A stretch of DNA of 64,000 nucleotides from Dyadobacter sp. (GTDB lineage Bacteria; Bacteroidota; Bacteroidia; Cytophagales; Spirosomataceae), in contig NZ_JAGIAS010000006.1 in the NCBI RefSeq assembly GCF_017744695.1, positions 335,409 through 399,408 of the forward strand, written 5' to 3'. The notes below the pieces were generated by a model. It did no database searches and was not told where the DNA came from. It saw only the letters and a program-made list of their open reading frames with translations. Each line of letters opens with the position of its first letter. The stretch's first letter is position 1. Shown one piece after another: positions 42,224 through 50,586 of the stretch. A program made the position numbers and the translations under genes.

Positions 42224-42814
42224 TTATATCAAAACGGAGAAACTCTTGAAGATTGCTCCAAGCCTTACCGCATCGAATATACGTGCCTGTGAACCACCGT
42301 GGTTCAGCACCGATTGCTCGTGCGAAGTCACGCACATTTCGCAGCCGTTCAATGCCGATACGACAAGGCTTAGCAATTCGAAGAATTCTTTGCCGAGCAC
42401 GGGGTTCACCATAATGCTCATTTTGATACCCGCAGGCGCATTGTCGTAAAACTCCTTGTGCATGAAGTGGCGGAAACGATAGAACACGTTGTTCGCATTC
42501 ATCAGTGAAACACAGGCTGTTACTTCCGCGATCTCCTTCTCGTCGGCTCCTTCCTGTGTCGCGAGTTCTTCCAGGGCTGCGATCAGCGCCGCATTTTTTT
42601 CATTCACTGCTACCGACAATGCGAGCAGCAATGCCTCCTTGCGGTTCAATGTTTGTGATTTTAAAACATTACCTACGTTGATTTTCAGGTCTTTGAGGTA
42701 ACGATGGTCAAGCGCCGCGAGCTTGTCGATCAGCACGCTTTCGAATTCCGCAGGCAAATTGACCTCTTTATACAGGGACTCTTTCGTGTTCCCTGTGGCT
42801 GCAAATGGATACAT
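42224..42814 (-). CDS. AhpD-like alkylhydroperoxidase (carboxymuconolactone decarboxylase fold)
   Basis: I start it at 42814 (196 residues, MYPFAATGNTKESLYKEV), since the longer frame to 42871 would begin inside the peroxiredoxin terminator hairpin. The helical CMD fold ends with the active CEMCVTSHE motif (CxxC plus His) near residue 165. Together with the AhpC-type gene just upstream it fits the AhpC/AhpD peroxide reductase pair, in which AhpD carries electrons to AhpC. The terminator between them suggests partial read-through or a weak own promoter. Confidence 0.85.
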   Translation of the reverse strand: MYPFAATGNTKESLYKEVNLPAEFESVLIDKLAALDHRYLKDLKINVGNVLKSQTLNRKEALLLALSVAVNEKNAALIAALEELATQEGADEKEIAEVTACVSLMNANNVFYRFRHFMHKEFYDNAPAGIKMSIMVNPVLGKEFFELLSLVVSALNGCEMCVTSHEQSVLNHGGSQARIFDAVRLGAIFKSFSVLI

Positions 42815-42859
42815 GTTTGTCTGAATTTTGGGTGGGAAGAATTTCCCGTGGGTGATAAA

Positions 42860-42911
42860 AAAGCAGTTCACAGAACCGGTGTACGAATGACTGACCGCTG
42901 TGAACTGCTTT
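42860..42911 (-). terminator. terminator after the peroxiredoxin gene
   Basis: A perfect 14-base inverted repeat (AAAGCAGTTCACAG at 42860-42873 with its complement at 42898-42911) is followed on the minus strand by six T residues. It would attenuate transcription into the AhpD gene. Confidence 0.8.
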
Positions 42912-42923
42912 CAAATGGAGTAA

Positions 42924-43475
42924 CTACGCGATAGTAGCTTCGCCTTTTTGCCAGTTGCAAGGGCAAAGCTCGTCAGTTTGCAACGCATCGAGTACGCGAA
43001 GCACTTCTGGTACGTTACGGCCTACTGAAAGGTCGTTTACAGATACCCAACGGATGATACCTTGTGGATCCACGATGTAAGTCACACGGTAAGCGATTTT
43101 CTCGTTTGCTTCGAGGATACCCAGCTCTTCTGCCAATGATTTAGAAGTATCGGCCAGCATCGGGAATTGCAGGTCGCGCAGGTCGTCGTGGTTTTTGCGC
43201 CATGCCAGGTGCACGTATTCGCTGTCGGTAGAAGCACCGATCAGGATCGTGTCACGGTCAGCGAAGTCTGCAGTGTGTTTGTTGAATTCTGCAATCTCGG
43301 TAGGGCACACAAAAGTGAAGTCTTTTGGCCACCAGAACATTACCATCCATTTCTCAGCGTTTTTGTGATCCTCTGAGGTAATATCGTAGAATTCGTTTCC
43401 TTTTTCCAGCGATACTACGGATGTCTTTTTGAATTCCGGGAAAACCGATCCCACTGATAACAGTCTATTAGCCAT
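42924..43475 (-). CDS. ahpC: AhpC-type peroxiredoxin
   Basis: This 183-residue peroxiredoxin reduces hydrogen peroxide and organic hydroperoxides. The peroxidatic Cys is C57 in DFTFVCPTE. The C-terminal resolving region reads DELCPCNW (C171 and C173), giving the three-cysteine arrangement known from mycobacterial AhpC, which works with AhpD. That matches the AhpD-type gene just downstream. A complete Bacteroidota promoter lies upstream (43515-43546), and no OxyR site was identified. Length and motifs are normal. Confidence 0.9.
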   Translation of the reverse strand: MANRLLSVGSVFPEFKKTSVVSLEKGNEFYDITSEDHKNAEKWMVMFWWPKDFTFVCPTEIAEFNKHTADFADRDTILIGASTDSEYVHLAWRKNHDDLRDLQFPMLADTSKSLAEELGILEANEKIAYRVTYIVDPQGIIRWVSVNDLSVGRNVPEVLRVLDALQTDELCPCNWQKGEATIA

Positions 43476-43514
43476 GATTGCTCGTTTGTTTATAAATTGT
43501 ATTTTTTGGTGTTA

Positions 43515-43546
43515 CAAAACTACGAACGGTGAGTACATGGGGCAAA
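43515..43546 (-). promoter_or_regulatory. peroxiredoxin promoter
   Basis: On the minus strand TTTG (43543-43546), 20 bases and TAGTTTTG (43515-43522) give an exact Bacteroidota promoter. It lies 40 bases before the start codon. The rest of the 43476-43691 gap is AT-rich with no gene or hairpin that I can see. Confidence 0.7.
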
Positions 43547-43691
43547 CCCTGGTCTGGTACTATGCCAGGAAAGAGTTGATTTAATTAAATGAATTTAGTT
43601 TTATTTATAGGAACGAAGTTGTTATAGATGATGTTTATATTGTCATCAATTTTTGCAATATAATTATACTAATAATAACTGTAATTATAAA

Positions 43692-44999
43692 TTATTTATC
43701 GGGCATCACACCGAGCACCGTTTCCAGCGACATCCCGCGCGAGCCTTTGATGAGGAAATATGTATTTTCTTGCGGATTGTCCATAATCCAGTTGTGGAGC
43801 GAGAATTTATCCGGGAAATAATAGGCTTTCGGCAATGCGGGGAGCGCGTGCTGCATGAGTTTTCCGGCAAGTATTACGACGTCGAACTTCTCCCCGGCAA
43901 TCTGTTTTCCCAATGTTAAATGTTCCTCCGGTGCCGCATCGCCCAACTCGAACATGTCGCCGAGGATCAGGATCTTCCGAGGCGCTTCCATGCGGGCGAA
44001 ATTCGCCACCGCTGCCGCCATAGACGACGGATTGGCATTGTAAGCGTCCATAATGACGGTATTCGTGCCTTTTTTGACGATTTGCGAACGGTTATTGTCG
44101 GGTTCGTAAGTAGCTACGGCCTCATAGGCGTCCGCATCCTCCACTCCGAAGTGTTTGCCAACGGCCAGTGCGGCACAAATGTTGTCGAAATTGTACCTTC
44201 CCGGCAGATGCGTAGTAACAGTCTTGCCGCCGTTGCTGAAAACAACGTTCGGGTTTTCCTCGATCAGCGTCGGGTTCACCGGGCTGTTTTCGGAGCAATA
44301 GAATACGATCTCGCCAAATGCGCGACGCTTGCTTACCATATCCATAATCACATCCTGCGTCGAGTTTACAAACACGGTGCCTTTCTTTTTGGAAAGGTAA
44401 TCGAACAGCTCGCCCTTGCCTTTGATAATGCCGACAACGCCTCCGAAGCCTTCCAAATGCGCCTTACCGATATTGGTGATGAGCCCGTGGGTCGGCTGCG
44501 CGATGCTGGCGAGCAACGCGATTTCCTGCTGGTGGTTGGCACCCATTTCAATCACCGCCATTTCATGTTTGGCCGGGTCGATGCTCAGGATCGTGAGCGG
44601 CACGCCGATGTGGTTGTTCAGGTTCCCGCGCGTCGCGTAGGTATTGAATTTCATGGAAAGTACCTTCGATATCAGCTCTTTGGTAGTGGTTTTGCCATTT
44701 GAGCCGGTCAGTGCGACCACCGGGAATTCGAACGTCTGGCGGTGATGCCGCGCCAGGTCCTGCAGGGCGGTAAGGCCGTCGGCAAAGAGGAGGAAACGCT
44801 CGCCGGCGACCACGTTCGGATCATCGACCACGGCATAGGCTGCACCTTTTTGTAAAGCTTCCGCGGCGTACTGGTTCCCATCGAATTTGTCGCCCTTCAA
44901 TGCGAAGAAAATACATCCCTCGGTAATCTGGCGGGTGTCGGTGGAAACTTTGGCGCCCTTGCGGTATATATTGTAAAGTGTTTCTATGGAAGTATACAT
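43692..44999 (-). CDS. murF: UDP-N-acetylmuramoyl-tripeptide--D-alanyl-D-alanine ligase
   Basis: I start it at 44999 (435 residues). It adds D-Ala-D-Ala to UDP-MurNAc-tripeptide, the last cytosolic step of peptidoglycan precursor synthesis. Three domains are visible: an N-terminal UDP-binding domain (STDTRQITEGCIFFALKGDKFDGN), a central ATPase (VVALTGSNGKTTTKELI P-loop, TNIGKAHLEGFGG) and a C-terminal ligase domain (YNANPSSMAAAVANFARM, ILGDMFELGD). The in-frame extension to 45098 lacks this character. CAAAACTA at 45075-45082 may be its promoter -7. It stands alone, away from a mur cluster. Confidence 0.95.
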   Translation of the reverse strand: MYTSIETLYNIYRKGAKVSTDTRQITEGCIFFALKGDKFDGNQYAAEALQKGAAYAVVDDPNVVAGERFLLFADGLTALQDLARHHRQTFEFPVVALTGSNGKTTTKELISKVLSMKFNTYATRGNLNNHIGVPLTILSIDPAKHEMAVIEMGANHQQEIALLASIAQPTHGLITNIGKAHLEGFGGVVGIIKGKGELFDYLSKKKGTVFVNSTQDVIMDMVSKRRAFGEIVFYCSENSPVNPTLIEENPNVVFSNGGKTVTTHLPGRYNFDNICAALAVGKHFGVEDADAYEAVATYEPDNNRSQIVKKGTNTVIMDAYNANPSSMAAAVANFARMEAPRKILILGDMFELGDAAPEEHLTLGKQIAGEKFDVVILAGKLMQHALPALPKAYYFPDKFSLHNWIMDNPQENTYFLIKGSRGMSLETVLGVMPDK

Positions 45000-45074
45000 G
45001 AATTGACCGGTCGTTATAAAGTAATGCAGGCTTATTTCGTTAGGTTTAGGACGAACTAACCGTCCGGAAACCTG

Positions 45075-45082
45075 CAAAACTA
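45075..45082 (-). promoter_or_regulatory. -7 promoter element of murF
   Basis: TAGTTTTG on the minus strand matches TAnnTTTG, about 75 bases before the murF start. The gap between the two divergent genes is only 101 bases, so promoters overlap. Confidence 0.4.
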
Positions 45083-45100
45083 ATAGATTATTCCTCAACG

Positions 45101-47368
45101 ATGCGAACCAAATTTACCTCCTTTGTCCTCTTCTTCATTTGCTTTTATAAACCTTCCGGGCTGCTGGCCCAGCAAGCCTGGTTCAAGCTCGATACGCTCA
45201 CAAGTGTGTCGACCGGCGGCGTGAAAATGACTAACCCCTGGGGTGGGGGCCTCAATGCGTCGCAGTTCCTGAAAATGCACCTGAACAACGATGCCGACGA
45301 GGACCTGGTCGTTTACGACCGCACGAACAGCAAGGTTACCACGTTTCTGGCTGGCCCCGACCCATTGAATGCGGGTAAAAAGACATTCATTCACGCTCCC
45401 TATTATGAAACGCTTTTCCCGCAGGTCGATAACTGGATGATCCTTGCCGATTACAACGGCGACGGGCTGAAAGACCTTTTTGCGAGCACGTCGCTGGGCA
45501 TTGTGGTTTATCAGCAGGTTAAAACGGGAAATGTGTGGTCATGGAAAAAGGTCCGTGATGTGCTGTATACCAAGGGCTTCTCGGGTAATATCAATATGCA
45601 GGTGTCGGGTACAGATATCCCGGCCATTACCGATGTGGACGACGACGGCGATCTCGACCTGCTGACCTTCGATTTCACCGGAAACTATATTGAACTGCAT
45701 CAGAACCTGAGCATGGAGAAATTCGGCGTGCGCGACAGCCTGGGCACGCAGGCAAGCCCGGTTTTTCAGCGCAATGGCGATTGCTGGGGCAATTTTCACA
45801 AAGGCGATGGCGAGGATTTTGTAGTAGGTGTCGATTGTGGCGTAGTAACCGACCCTTCGAAGCGGGCGGCTTCGCCCATGGGCATCCGGCACGCGGGGAA
45901 TTCAATCCTCCTCCACGACCTGAATGGCGACGGCACCAAGGACCTCCTCGCCGGCCACGTGAGCAACGACCATATTTCATTTCTGACCAATTCCGCCAAG
46001 GGCATTATTGCCAATTTTACCGCTTTTACCAATAGTTATCCTGCGGTGGATCCCGTAGCGCTGCATATTTTTCCCGCCGGTTTTTATGAAGACGTGGATT
46101 TCGACGGCGTCAAAGACTTGCTGATCGCGCCAAGCCTTCCCGCGAGTGATGCGAATATGACCGATTTCAAATCCTCCTGCTGGTATTATCATAACGAAGG
46201 CACGAGCGACAAACCTGTTTTCAAACTCGTACGCAAAAACTTCTTGCAGGACCAGATGATCGACGTCGGCGAGAATGCGGTGCCGTCTTTCTTTGACATG
46301 GATGGCGACGGCGACCTGGATATGCTCATCGGAACTGGTGGGAATCCCGCAGCAGGCGGTTTTAAGGGAAGTCTTTGGTATTTAAAAAACAGCGGAACCG
46401 CTACTGAACCGAGTTTCAGTGTAGAATCGCAGGATTACCTCGAACTGCTCTCAAAGCTTTCTATTTACAATGTCAAACCCCAATGGGCGGATTTTAATGG
46501 GGACGGGGTGGCAGACCTCGGTTTTGCAGCGACGGCCACTACCAGCCTGAAACTTGAATACCGCTACATTCCCAACAAAGGCACGAACGGTGGCGCAGCG
46601 CAGCTTAACCTTGCCGATGCAGTTGCAATAGCACTGCCTACGGAACTGCAAATCGGTGATTCTCCCTATTTCTACGATGCCGACGGCGACGGCGACCTCG
46701 ACCTGCTGATAGGCAAAACGCAGGGGAATATTTACTACTACACCAATACCGGCAGCAATAAGCAGTACACTTTCAAACTCGAAACCGACTCCTTCGCCGG
46801 CGTGGATATTAATTTCGCCGGCCGCTTTTCTCAGGTCGCCGTGGCGGATTTCGACCTCGACGGCAAACCCGACCTCGCGACCGTCGATCACACCGGAACG
46901 ATCCGTGTATTTAATAATGCCGATTGGGGCAAATGGACCGACCGCGCCAGCACCATCGTAAGCGTGAATGGCAAGCCGGGTAATCCGTATTTCGGTAATT
47001 ACCTCTCGCTGGCTGTCGCCGATTTGAACGGCGATAAAAAGCCCGACGTGGCCATTGGGAACAATGCCGGCGGCGTACGTCTGCTGACGAACCTCCTGCC
47101 CGTTTCGGTTACAGGCGTAGAGCCGGGCAATGCAGGGGAGATCAAGGTATTTCCGAACCCTTCCGTTGATTATTTCAAAGTATATTCTTCTAAAACCGGC
47201 ACTTTCGATGTGCTTACGGCGGGCGGTGTGCGCATGCTCAAAAATCGCGGCATCCGCGCCAACGAAACACAACAAATATCCACCGCACAATGGCCTGCCG
47301 GGCTGTATTTGCTCGAATGGAAATCAGGTAACAGTCGGGTAGTCAGGAAGGTGGTGGTCGGCGACTGA
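45101..47368 (+). CDS. FG-GAP/VCBS repeat protein with T9SS sorting domain
   Basis: This 755-residue secreted protein has a signal peptide (1-24, ending LLAQ) and many FG-GAP/VCBS blades. These carry calcium-binding D-x-D-x-D-G motifs (DYNGDGLKDLF, DVDDDGDLDLL, DMDGDGDLDMLIG, DADGDGDLDLLIG, DFDLDGKPDLA, DLNGDKKPDVA), giving a seven-bladed propeller-like architecture. The C-terminus (about 685-755, VFPNPSVDYFKVYSS through VVRKVVVGD) is a type A T9SS sorting domain. Such proteins are adhesive or ligand-binding surface proteins. It faces murF divergently and precedes rhaT, which may share its transcript. Confidence 0.88.
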   Translation: MRTKFTSFVLFFICFYKPSGLLAQQAWFKLDTLTSVSTGGVKMTNPWGGGLNASQFLKMHLNNDADEDLVVYDRTNSKVTTFLAGPDPLNAGKKTFIHAPYYETLFPQVDNWMILADYNGDGLKDLFASTSLGIVVYQQVKTGNVWSWKKVRDVLYTKGFSGNINMQVSGTDIPAITDVDDDGDLDLLTFDFTGNYIELHQNLSMEKFGVRDSLGTQASPVFQRNGDCWGNFHKGDGEDFVVGVDCGVVTDPSKRAASPMGIRHAGNSILLHDLNGDGTKDLLAGHVSNDHISFLTNSAKGIIANFTAFTNSYPAVDPVALHIFPAGFYEDVDFDGVKDLLIAPSLPASDANMTDFKSSCWYYHNEGTSDKPVFKLVRKNFLQDQMIDVGENAVPSFFDMDGDGDLDMLIGTGGNPAAGGFKGSLWYLKNSGTATEPSFSVESQDYLELLSKLSIYNVKPQWADFNGDGVADLGFAATATTSLKLEYRYIPNKGTNGGAAQLNLADAVAIALPTELQIGDSPYFYDADGDGDLDLLIGKTQGNIYYYTNTGSNKQYTFKLETDSFAGVDINFAGRFSQVAVADFDLDGKPDLATVDHTGTIRVFNNADWGKWTDRASTIVSVNGKPGNPYFGNYLSLAVADLNGDKKPDVAIGNNAGGVRLLTNLLPVSVTGVEPGNAGEIKVFPNPSVDYFKVYSSKTGTFDVLTAGGVRMLKNRGIRANETQQISTAQWPAGLYLLEWKSGNSRVVRKVVVGD

Positions 47369-47388
47369 GACAAGCCGCGAATTTCAAT

Positions 47389-47427
47389 ACTTGGAGTGTC
47401 TTCAAGTAGATACCCGGAGGAACACTC
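47389..47427 (+). promoter_or_regulatory. candidate pseudoknot before rhaT
   Basis: ACTTG (47389-47393) can pair with CAAGT (47403-47407), while GAGTGT in that loop (47394-47399) pairs with ACACTC (47422-47427), forming an H-type pseudoknot. It lies 27 bases before the rhaT start. Only one copy exists here, so chance pairing is possible. Confidence 0.25.
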
Positions 47428-47454
47428 TTACATGATAAAATTCAAAAAATATTC

Positions 47455-48537
47455 ATGCAAGCTCTTCTGGGTGTTATCTTCCATTTCATCGGTGGCTTCG
47501 CCTCCGGCAGTTTTTATATTCCTTACAAGCAGGTCAAAGGCTGGGCCTGGGAATCTTACTGGATCGTCGGGGGGCTTTTCTCCTGGTTAATCGTGCCTCC
47601 GCTCGCGGCGTACCTGACCATCCCCGGTTACACGGAGATCATTGCCCATACCAACGGCGGCATTCTCTTTCTGACCTATTTTTTCGGTGTGCTGTGGGGC
47701 ATAGGCGGTCTCACGTACGGGTTAGGTGTGCGCTACCTGGGCGTCGCGCTCGGTAGCTCGATCATCCTTGGGCTTTGTTCGGTTTTCGGCGCGTTGATCC
47801 CCTCTATTTACTACGAATTCAACCCGCAGCCGGGCAAGGATACCATTTCCATGCTTTTCAACAATGCCTGGGGGCAGTGGGTGCTCATCGGCTTGCTGGT
47901 TTGTGTGATAGGCATTATCATCTGCGGGAAGGCAGGAGCGATGAAGGACGCCGACCTACGGAAAACAGGCCACGTTGCGGCAGATAATACCGAGTTTAAA
48001 ATCGGGCTAGGGCTCACGGTTTCGATCATTTCAGGGATTCTCAGCGCCTGTTTCGCATTCGGGATCGACGCGGGCAAGGTAATGGCGCAGGAGGCGAACG
48101 AGATATGGAAAGCGGCTAATCCGGGTCAGGGAGAATTTTTATTCCAAAACAATGTGACCTACGTCGTGATCCTCTGGGGTGGGCTTACCACCAATTTTAT
48201 CTGGTGTATGCTCCTCAATGCACGCAACAAAACCTTCGGCAACTATACCGATTCCTCGACGCCACTACTTTCGAACTATATTTTTTCCGCATTGGCCGGT
48301 ACAACCTGGTTTTTGCAATTCTTCTTTTATGGCATGGGAGAGAGCAAGTTAGGAAACGGCCCGAGCTCGTGGATTTTGCACATGGCGTTCATTATCCTGG
48401 TGGCTAACTCATGGGGACTAGTCCTGAAAGAGTGGAAAGGAGTAAGTAAAAGGACCATTTCCTCGATCATCATCGGTATCCTGGTGATTATCCTTTCCGT
48501 GCTGATCGTCGGTTATGGCAATTATTTGAAAGAATAG
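47455..48537 (+). CDS. rhaT: L-rhamnose/proton symporter
   Basis: This 360-residue integral membrane protein has about ten transmembrane helices and close similarity to RhaT in order and spacing (MQALLGVIFHFIGGFASGSFYIPYKQVKGWAWESYWIVGG, LTYGLGVRYLGVALGSSIILG, ISGILSACFAFGIDAG, VVILWGGLTTNFIWC, TTWFLQFFFYGMGESKLG). It imports L-rhamnose with protons at the inner membrane. The lipoprotein gene follows four bases later. No rhamnose isomerase or kinase lies nearby, so catabolism is encoded elsewhere. Confidence 0.93.
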   Translation: MQALLGVIFHFIGGFASGSFYIPYKQVKGWAWESYWIVGGLFSWLIVPPLAAYLTIPGYTEIIAHTNGGILFLTYFFGVLWGIGGLTYGLGVRYLGVALGSSIILGLCSVFGALIPSIYYEFNPQPGKDTISMLFNNAWGQWVLIGLLVCVIGIIICGKAGAMKDADLRKTGHVAADNTEFKIGLGLTVSIISGILSACFAFGIDAGKVMAQEANEIWKAANPGQGEFLFQNNVTYVVILWGGLTTNFIWCMLLNARNKTFGNYTDSSTPLLSNYIFSALAGTTWFLQFFFYGMGESKLGNGPSSWILHMAFIILVANSWGLVLKEWKGVSKRTISSIIIGILVIILSVLIVGYGNYLKE

Positions 48538-48541
48538 CCCG

Positions 48542-49780
48542 ATGAAAGCGCATTATCCGTTCATTTTGGCGACGATACTGACGGCTGCGGGTTGTTCGTC
48601 GGACCATAAAAATGATCAGAACAAATTGGAAACTGAGCAAACACAGGCTGCCGGTACTTTCGGCTATGACCTGGCATTTTTGAAGAAATATAAAGAGGCT
48701 GTCGTGCTGGCTGCGCCCGATAATGCAGAGGCACAGGCTATTATCATCCCGGCTTATCAGGGTCGGGTGATGACGAGCACCGCCAATGGCGATGCGGGAA
48801 ACAGCTATGGCTGGATCAACTACAAGCTCATTGAAAGCGGCCAGTATCAGCCGCATATGAATGGTTTTGGGGGTGAAGAGCGTTTCTGGCTATCTCCCGA
48901 GGGAGGGCAGTTTTCGGTGTATTTCAAAAAAGGGCAAAGCTTTGAATTCGAAAACTGGCAAACACCGGGGCTGATCGACACGGTAGCCTACAAGGTCGTA
49001 GAATCGGATGCGTCGTCGGTGAAGTTTCAGATCAATGCGATGATCGAGAATTATTCGGGTAAGATGTTCGTGATCGAGATCAGCCGGAAAATTCAAATGC
49101 TGACAAAAGAGGATATTGCTAATCTGCTCGACTTGCCTGCGTTAAGCGGCGTGAAAGCCGTTGCGTACCGCTCCACCAATTTGGTGACCAATAAAGACGA
49201 AACCTGGAAGCCCGACACGGGCATGCTGGGTATCTGGCTGCTGGGGATGTTCCGCCCATCGGACCAGACGACCATTATTGCGCCGTTTTCAAAGGCATTA
49301 TCCGAAAAACCGCTTATTACCGACGACTATTTCGGCAAAATACCAGCCGACAGGCTCGTGATAAAGGACTCGACGCTGTTTCTCAAAGCGGATGGAAAGC
49401 ACCGCAGTAAAATAGGCATTGCCCCCAAATCGGCCCGGAACGTGGCCGGCAGCTACGATGCCGAAAAAGGCATTCTCACCATTATTCAATTCGACCTCGA
49501 CCCGCAGGGCCAGTACATGAAGTCGACCTGGGAGCTGCACAAAGATCCTTACAACGGCGATGCTTTGAATGCCTATAACGACGGCAAACTGGCCGACGGC
49601 ACGCAAATGGGGCCGTTTTACGAGTTGGAATCGAACTCATCGGTAAAGGCAATGAAAGAAGGTGAGGCTATCAGGCACAGGCAGAGTACTTTCCATTTCG
49701 AGGGCGACAAGGCAGCATTGAATCCCATTGCCCAAAAGGTACTAGGGGTAAATATTGACCAAATCGGAGAAATTTTTTAA
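48542..49780 (+). CDS. lipoprotein of the DUF6786-like family
   Basis: This 412-residue protein has a lipoprotein signal (TAAGC, Cys18). The mature protein is a beta-rich domain (IIIPAYQGRVMTSTANGDAGNSYGWINYKLIESG, FGGEERFWLSPEGGQFSVYF, IENYSGKMFVIEISRKI, RHRQSTFHFEGD). The pattern resembles aldose-epimerase-like galactose-mutarotase folds, and I recall such proteins as DUF6786, a label I could not verify. It begins four bases after rhaT and is probably co-translated, so a role with rhamnose or related sugars is inference. Confidence 0.65.
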   Translation: MKAHYPFILATILTAAGCSSDHKNDQNKLETEQTQAAGTFGYDLAFLKKYKEAVVLAAPDNAEAQAIIIPAYQGRVMTSTANGDAGNSYGWINYKLIESGQYQPHMNGFGGEERFWLSPEGGQFSVYFKKGQSFEFENWQTPGLIDTVAYKVVESDASSVKFQINAMIENYSGKMFVIEISRKIQMLTKEDIANLLDLPALSGVKAVAYRSTNLVTNKDETWKPDTGMLGIWLLGMFRPSDQTTIIAPFSKALSEKPLITDDYFGKIPADRLVIKDSTLFLKADGKHRSKIGIAPKSARNVAGSYDAEKGILTIIQFDLDPQGQYMKSTWELHKDPYNGDALNAYNDGKLADGTQMGPFYELESNSSVKAMKEGEAIRHRQSTFHFEGDKAALNPIAQKVLGVNIDQIGEIF

Positions 49781-49899
49781 ATAAAACATGACAGGGCAGG
49801 ATAGTTGAGGGATAGTCAATACAGATATTTACGTACCGATGCCCGGAGTTTCCGGGACATCAAGGAGCGTATTTCAGACCGCTGACTATTCCTGATCCT

Positions 49900-50499
49900 G
49901 TGAAAAATTCAGAACGTTCACCAGAAACCTATCTGATCACACGCTGGCAGCAGTTTTGTGCAGGGGATAAAAGTGCGTTCGGTGAGCTCACCGAGCTGAA
50001 TTATGCCGCGCTTTATCACTACGGTACCCGCTTCACGCCCGACCGTGACCTGATCAAGGATTGTTTGCAGGACCTCTTTCTCGAAATCTGGGAAAAACGC
50101 GAAACACTTTCCTACATCGCGGCTATCAAACCCTACCTCTTCCAATCGCTGCGGAACAACCTCATCCGCCGCATCCGCAGGCAGTCGGTTTTCTCCGACA
50201 TTCACGACGACGACGTACAGGACGACCTTTCCCCCGAATCCGACTGGATCATTCAGGAAACGGACCAGCTCACGAGCCATCGCCTGAAACAAGCCATCGA
50301 CGCATTGCCTAAACGCCAGAAAGAAGCCCTCTACCTCAAATACTACGAAAACCTGTCTTACGAAGAGATCGCGACCGTAATGGGGCTGCAACGGCAGGCT
50401 GTGGCCAATTACCTGCAATACGGTATTCAAAAATTGCGCGAATACTGGCAGCATGCCACCATTTTCCTCGCCTTGTGCTCCGAAATTGCGTGGCACTGA
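49900..50499 (+). CDS. ECF-family RNA polymerase sigma factor
   Basis: This 199-residue protein starts at GTG (49900), since no ATG precedes the conserved region. Sigma region 2 spans about residues 25-90 (FGELTELNYAALYHYGTRFTPDRDLIKDCLQDLFLEIWEKR), and region 4 about 125-180 (ALPKRQKEALYLKYYENLSYEEIATVMGLQRQAVANYLQYGIQKL). It is the FecI-type regulator of the following FecR-like gene and the SusC/SusD operon. The short CCCGGA/TCCGGG hairpin near 49840-49856 is upstream of it. Its own promoter is not clear. Confidence 0.93.
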   Translation: MKNSERSPETYLITRWQQFCAGDKSAFGELTELNYAALYHYGTRFTPDRDLIKDCLQDLFLEIWEKRETLSYIAAIKPYLFQSLRNNLIRRIRRQSVFSDIHDDDVQDDLSPESDWIIQETDQLTSHRLKQAIDALPKRQKEALYLKYYENLSYEEIATVMGLQRQAVANYLQYGIQKLREYWQHATIFLALCSEIAWH

Positions 50500-50513
50500 A
50501 AAATTTCTGAAAT

Positions 50514-50574
50514 TTTTTTGAAACCCGTGGGTACTATTTGCTAGCTCGCTACTCATCGTATCAAAGCAAATAGT
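50514..50574 (+). promoter_or_regulatory. candidate ECF-sigma-dependent promoter and inverted repeat before the anti-sigma gene
   Basis: GAAACCCGTGGGTAC and CTCATCGTAT, about 16 bases apart, resemble the leader found in front of FecR-like genes in Bacteroidota, and lie between sigma and anti-sigma genes. A T-rich run precedes them. A perfect nine-base inverted repeat (ACTATTTGC at 50533-50541 and GCAAATAGT at 50566-50574) spans the spacer and downstream bases. That the neighbouring ECF sigma uses it is inference. Confidence 0.4.
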
Positions 50575-50586
50575 TAAAGAAAATCC

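Noticed and set aside
46451..47290. Minus-strand frame of 279 codons opposite the FG-GAP gene
   Set aside because: Shadow of a gene with multiple D-x-D-x-D-G motifs and a T9SS tail; no independent support.
49840..49856. CCCGGA/TCCGGG hairpin and TTACGTACC before the ECF sigma gene
   Set aside because: TTACGTACC resembles half of the LacI palindrome at 2163, but the match is short and unlinked. The hairpin is too small to assign.
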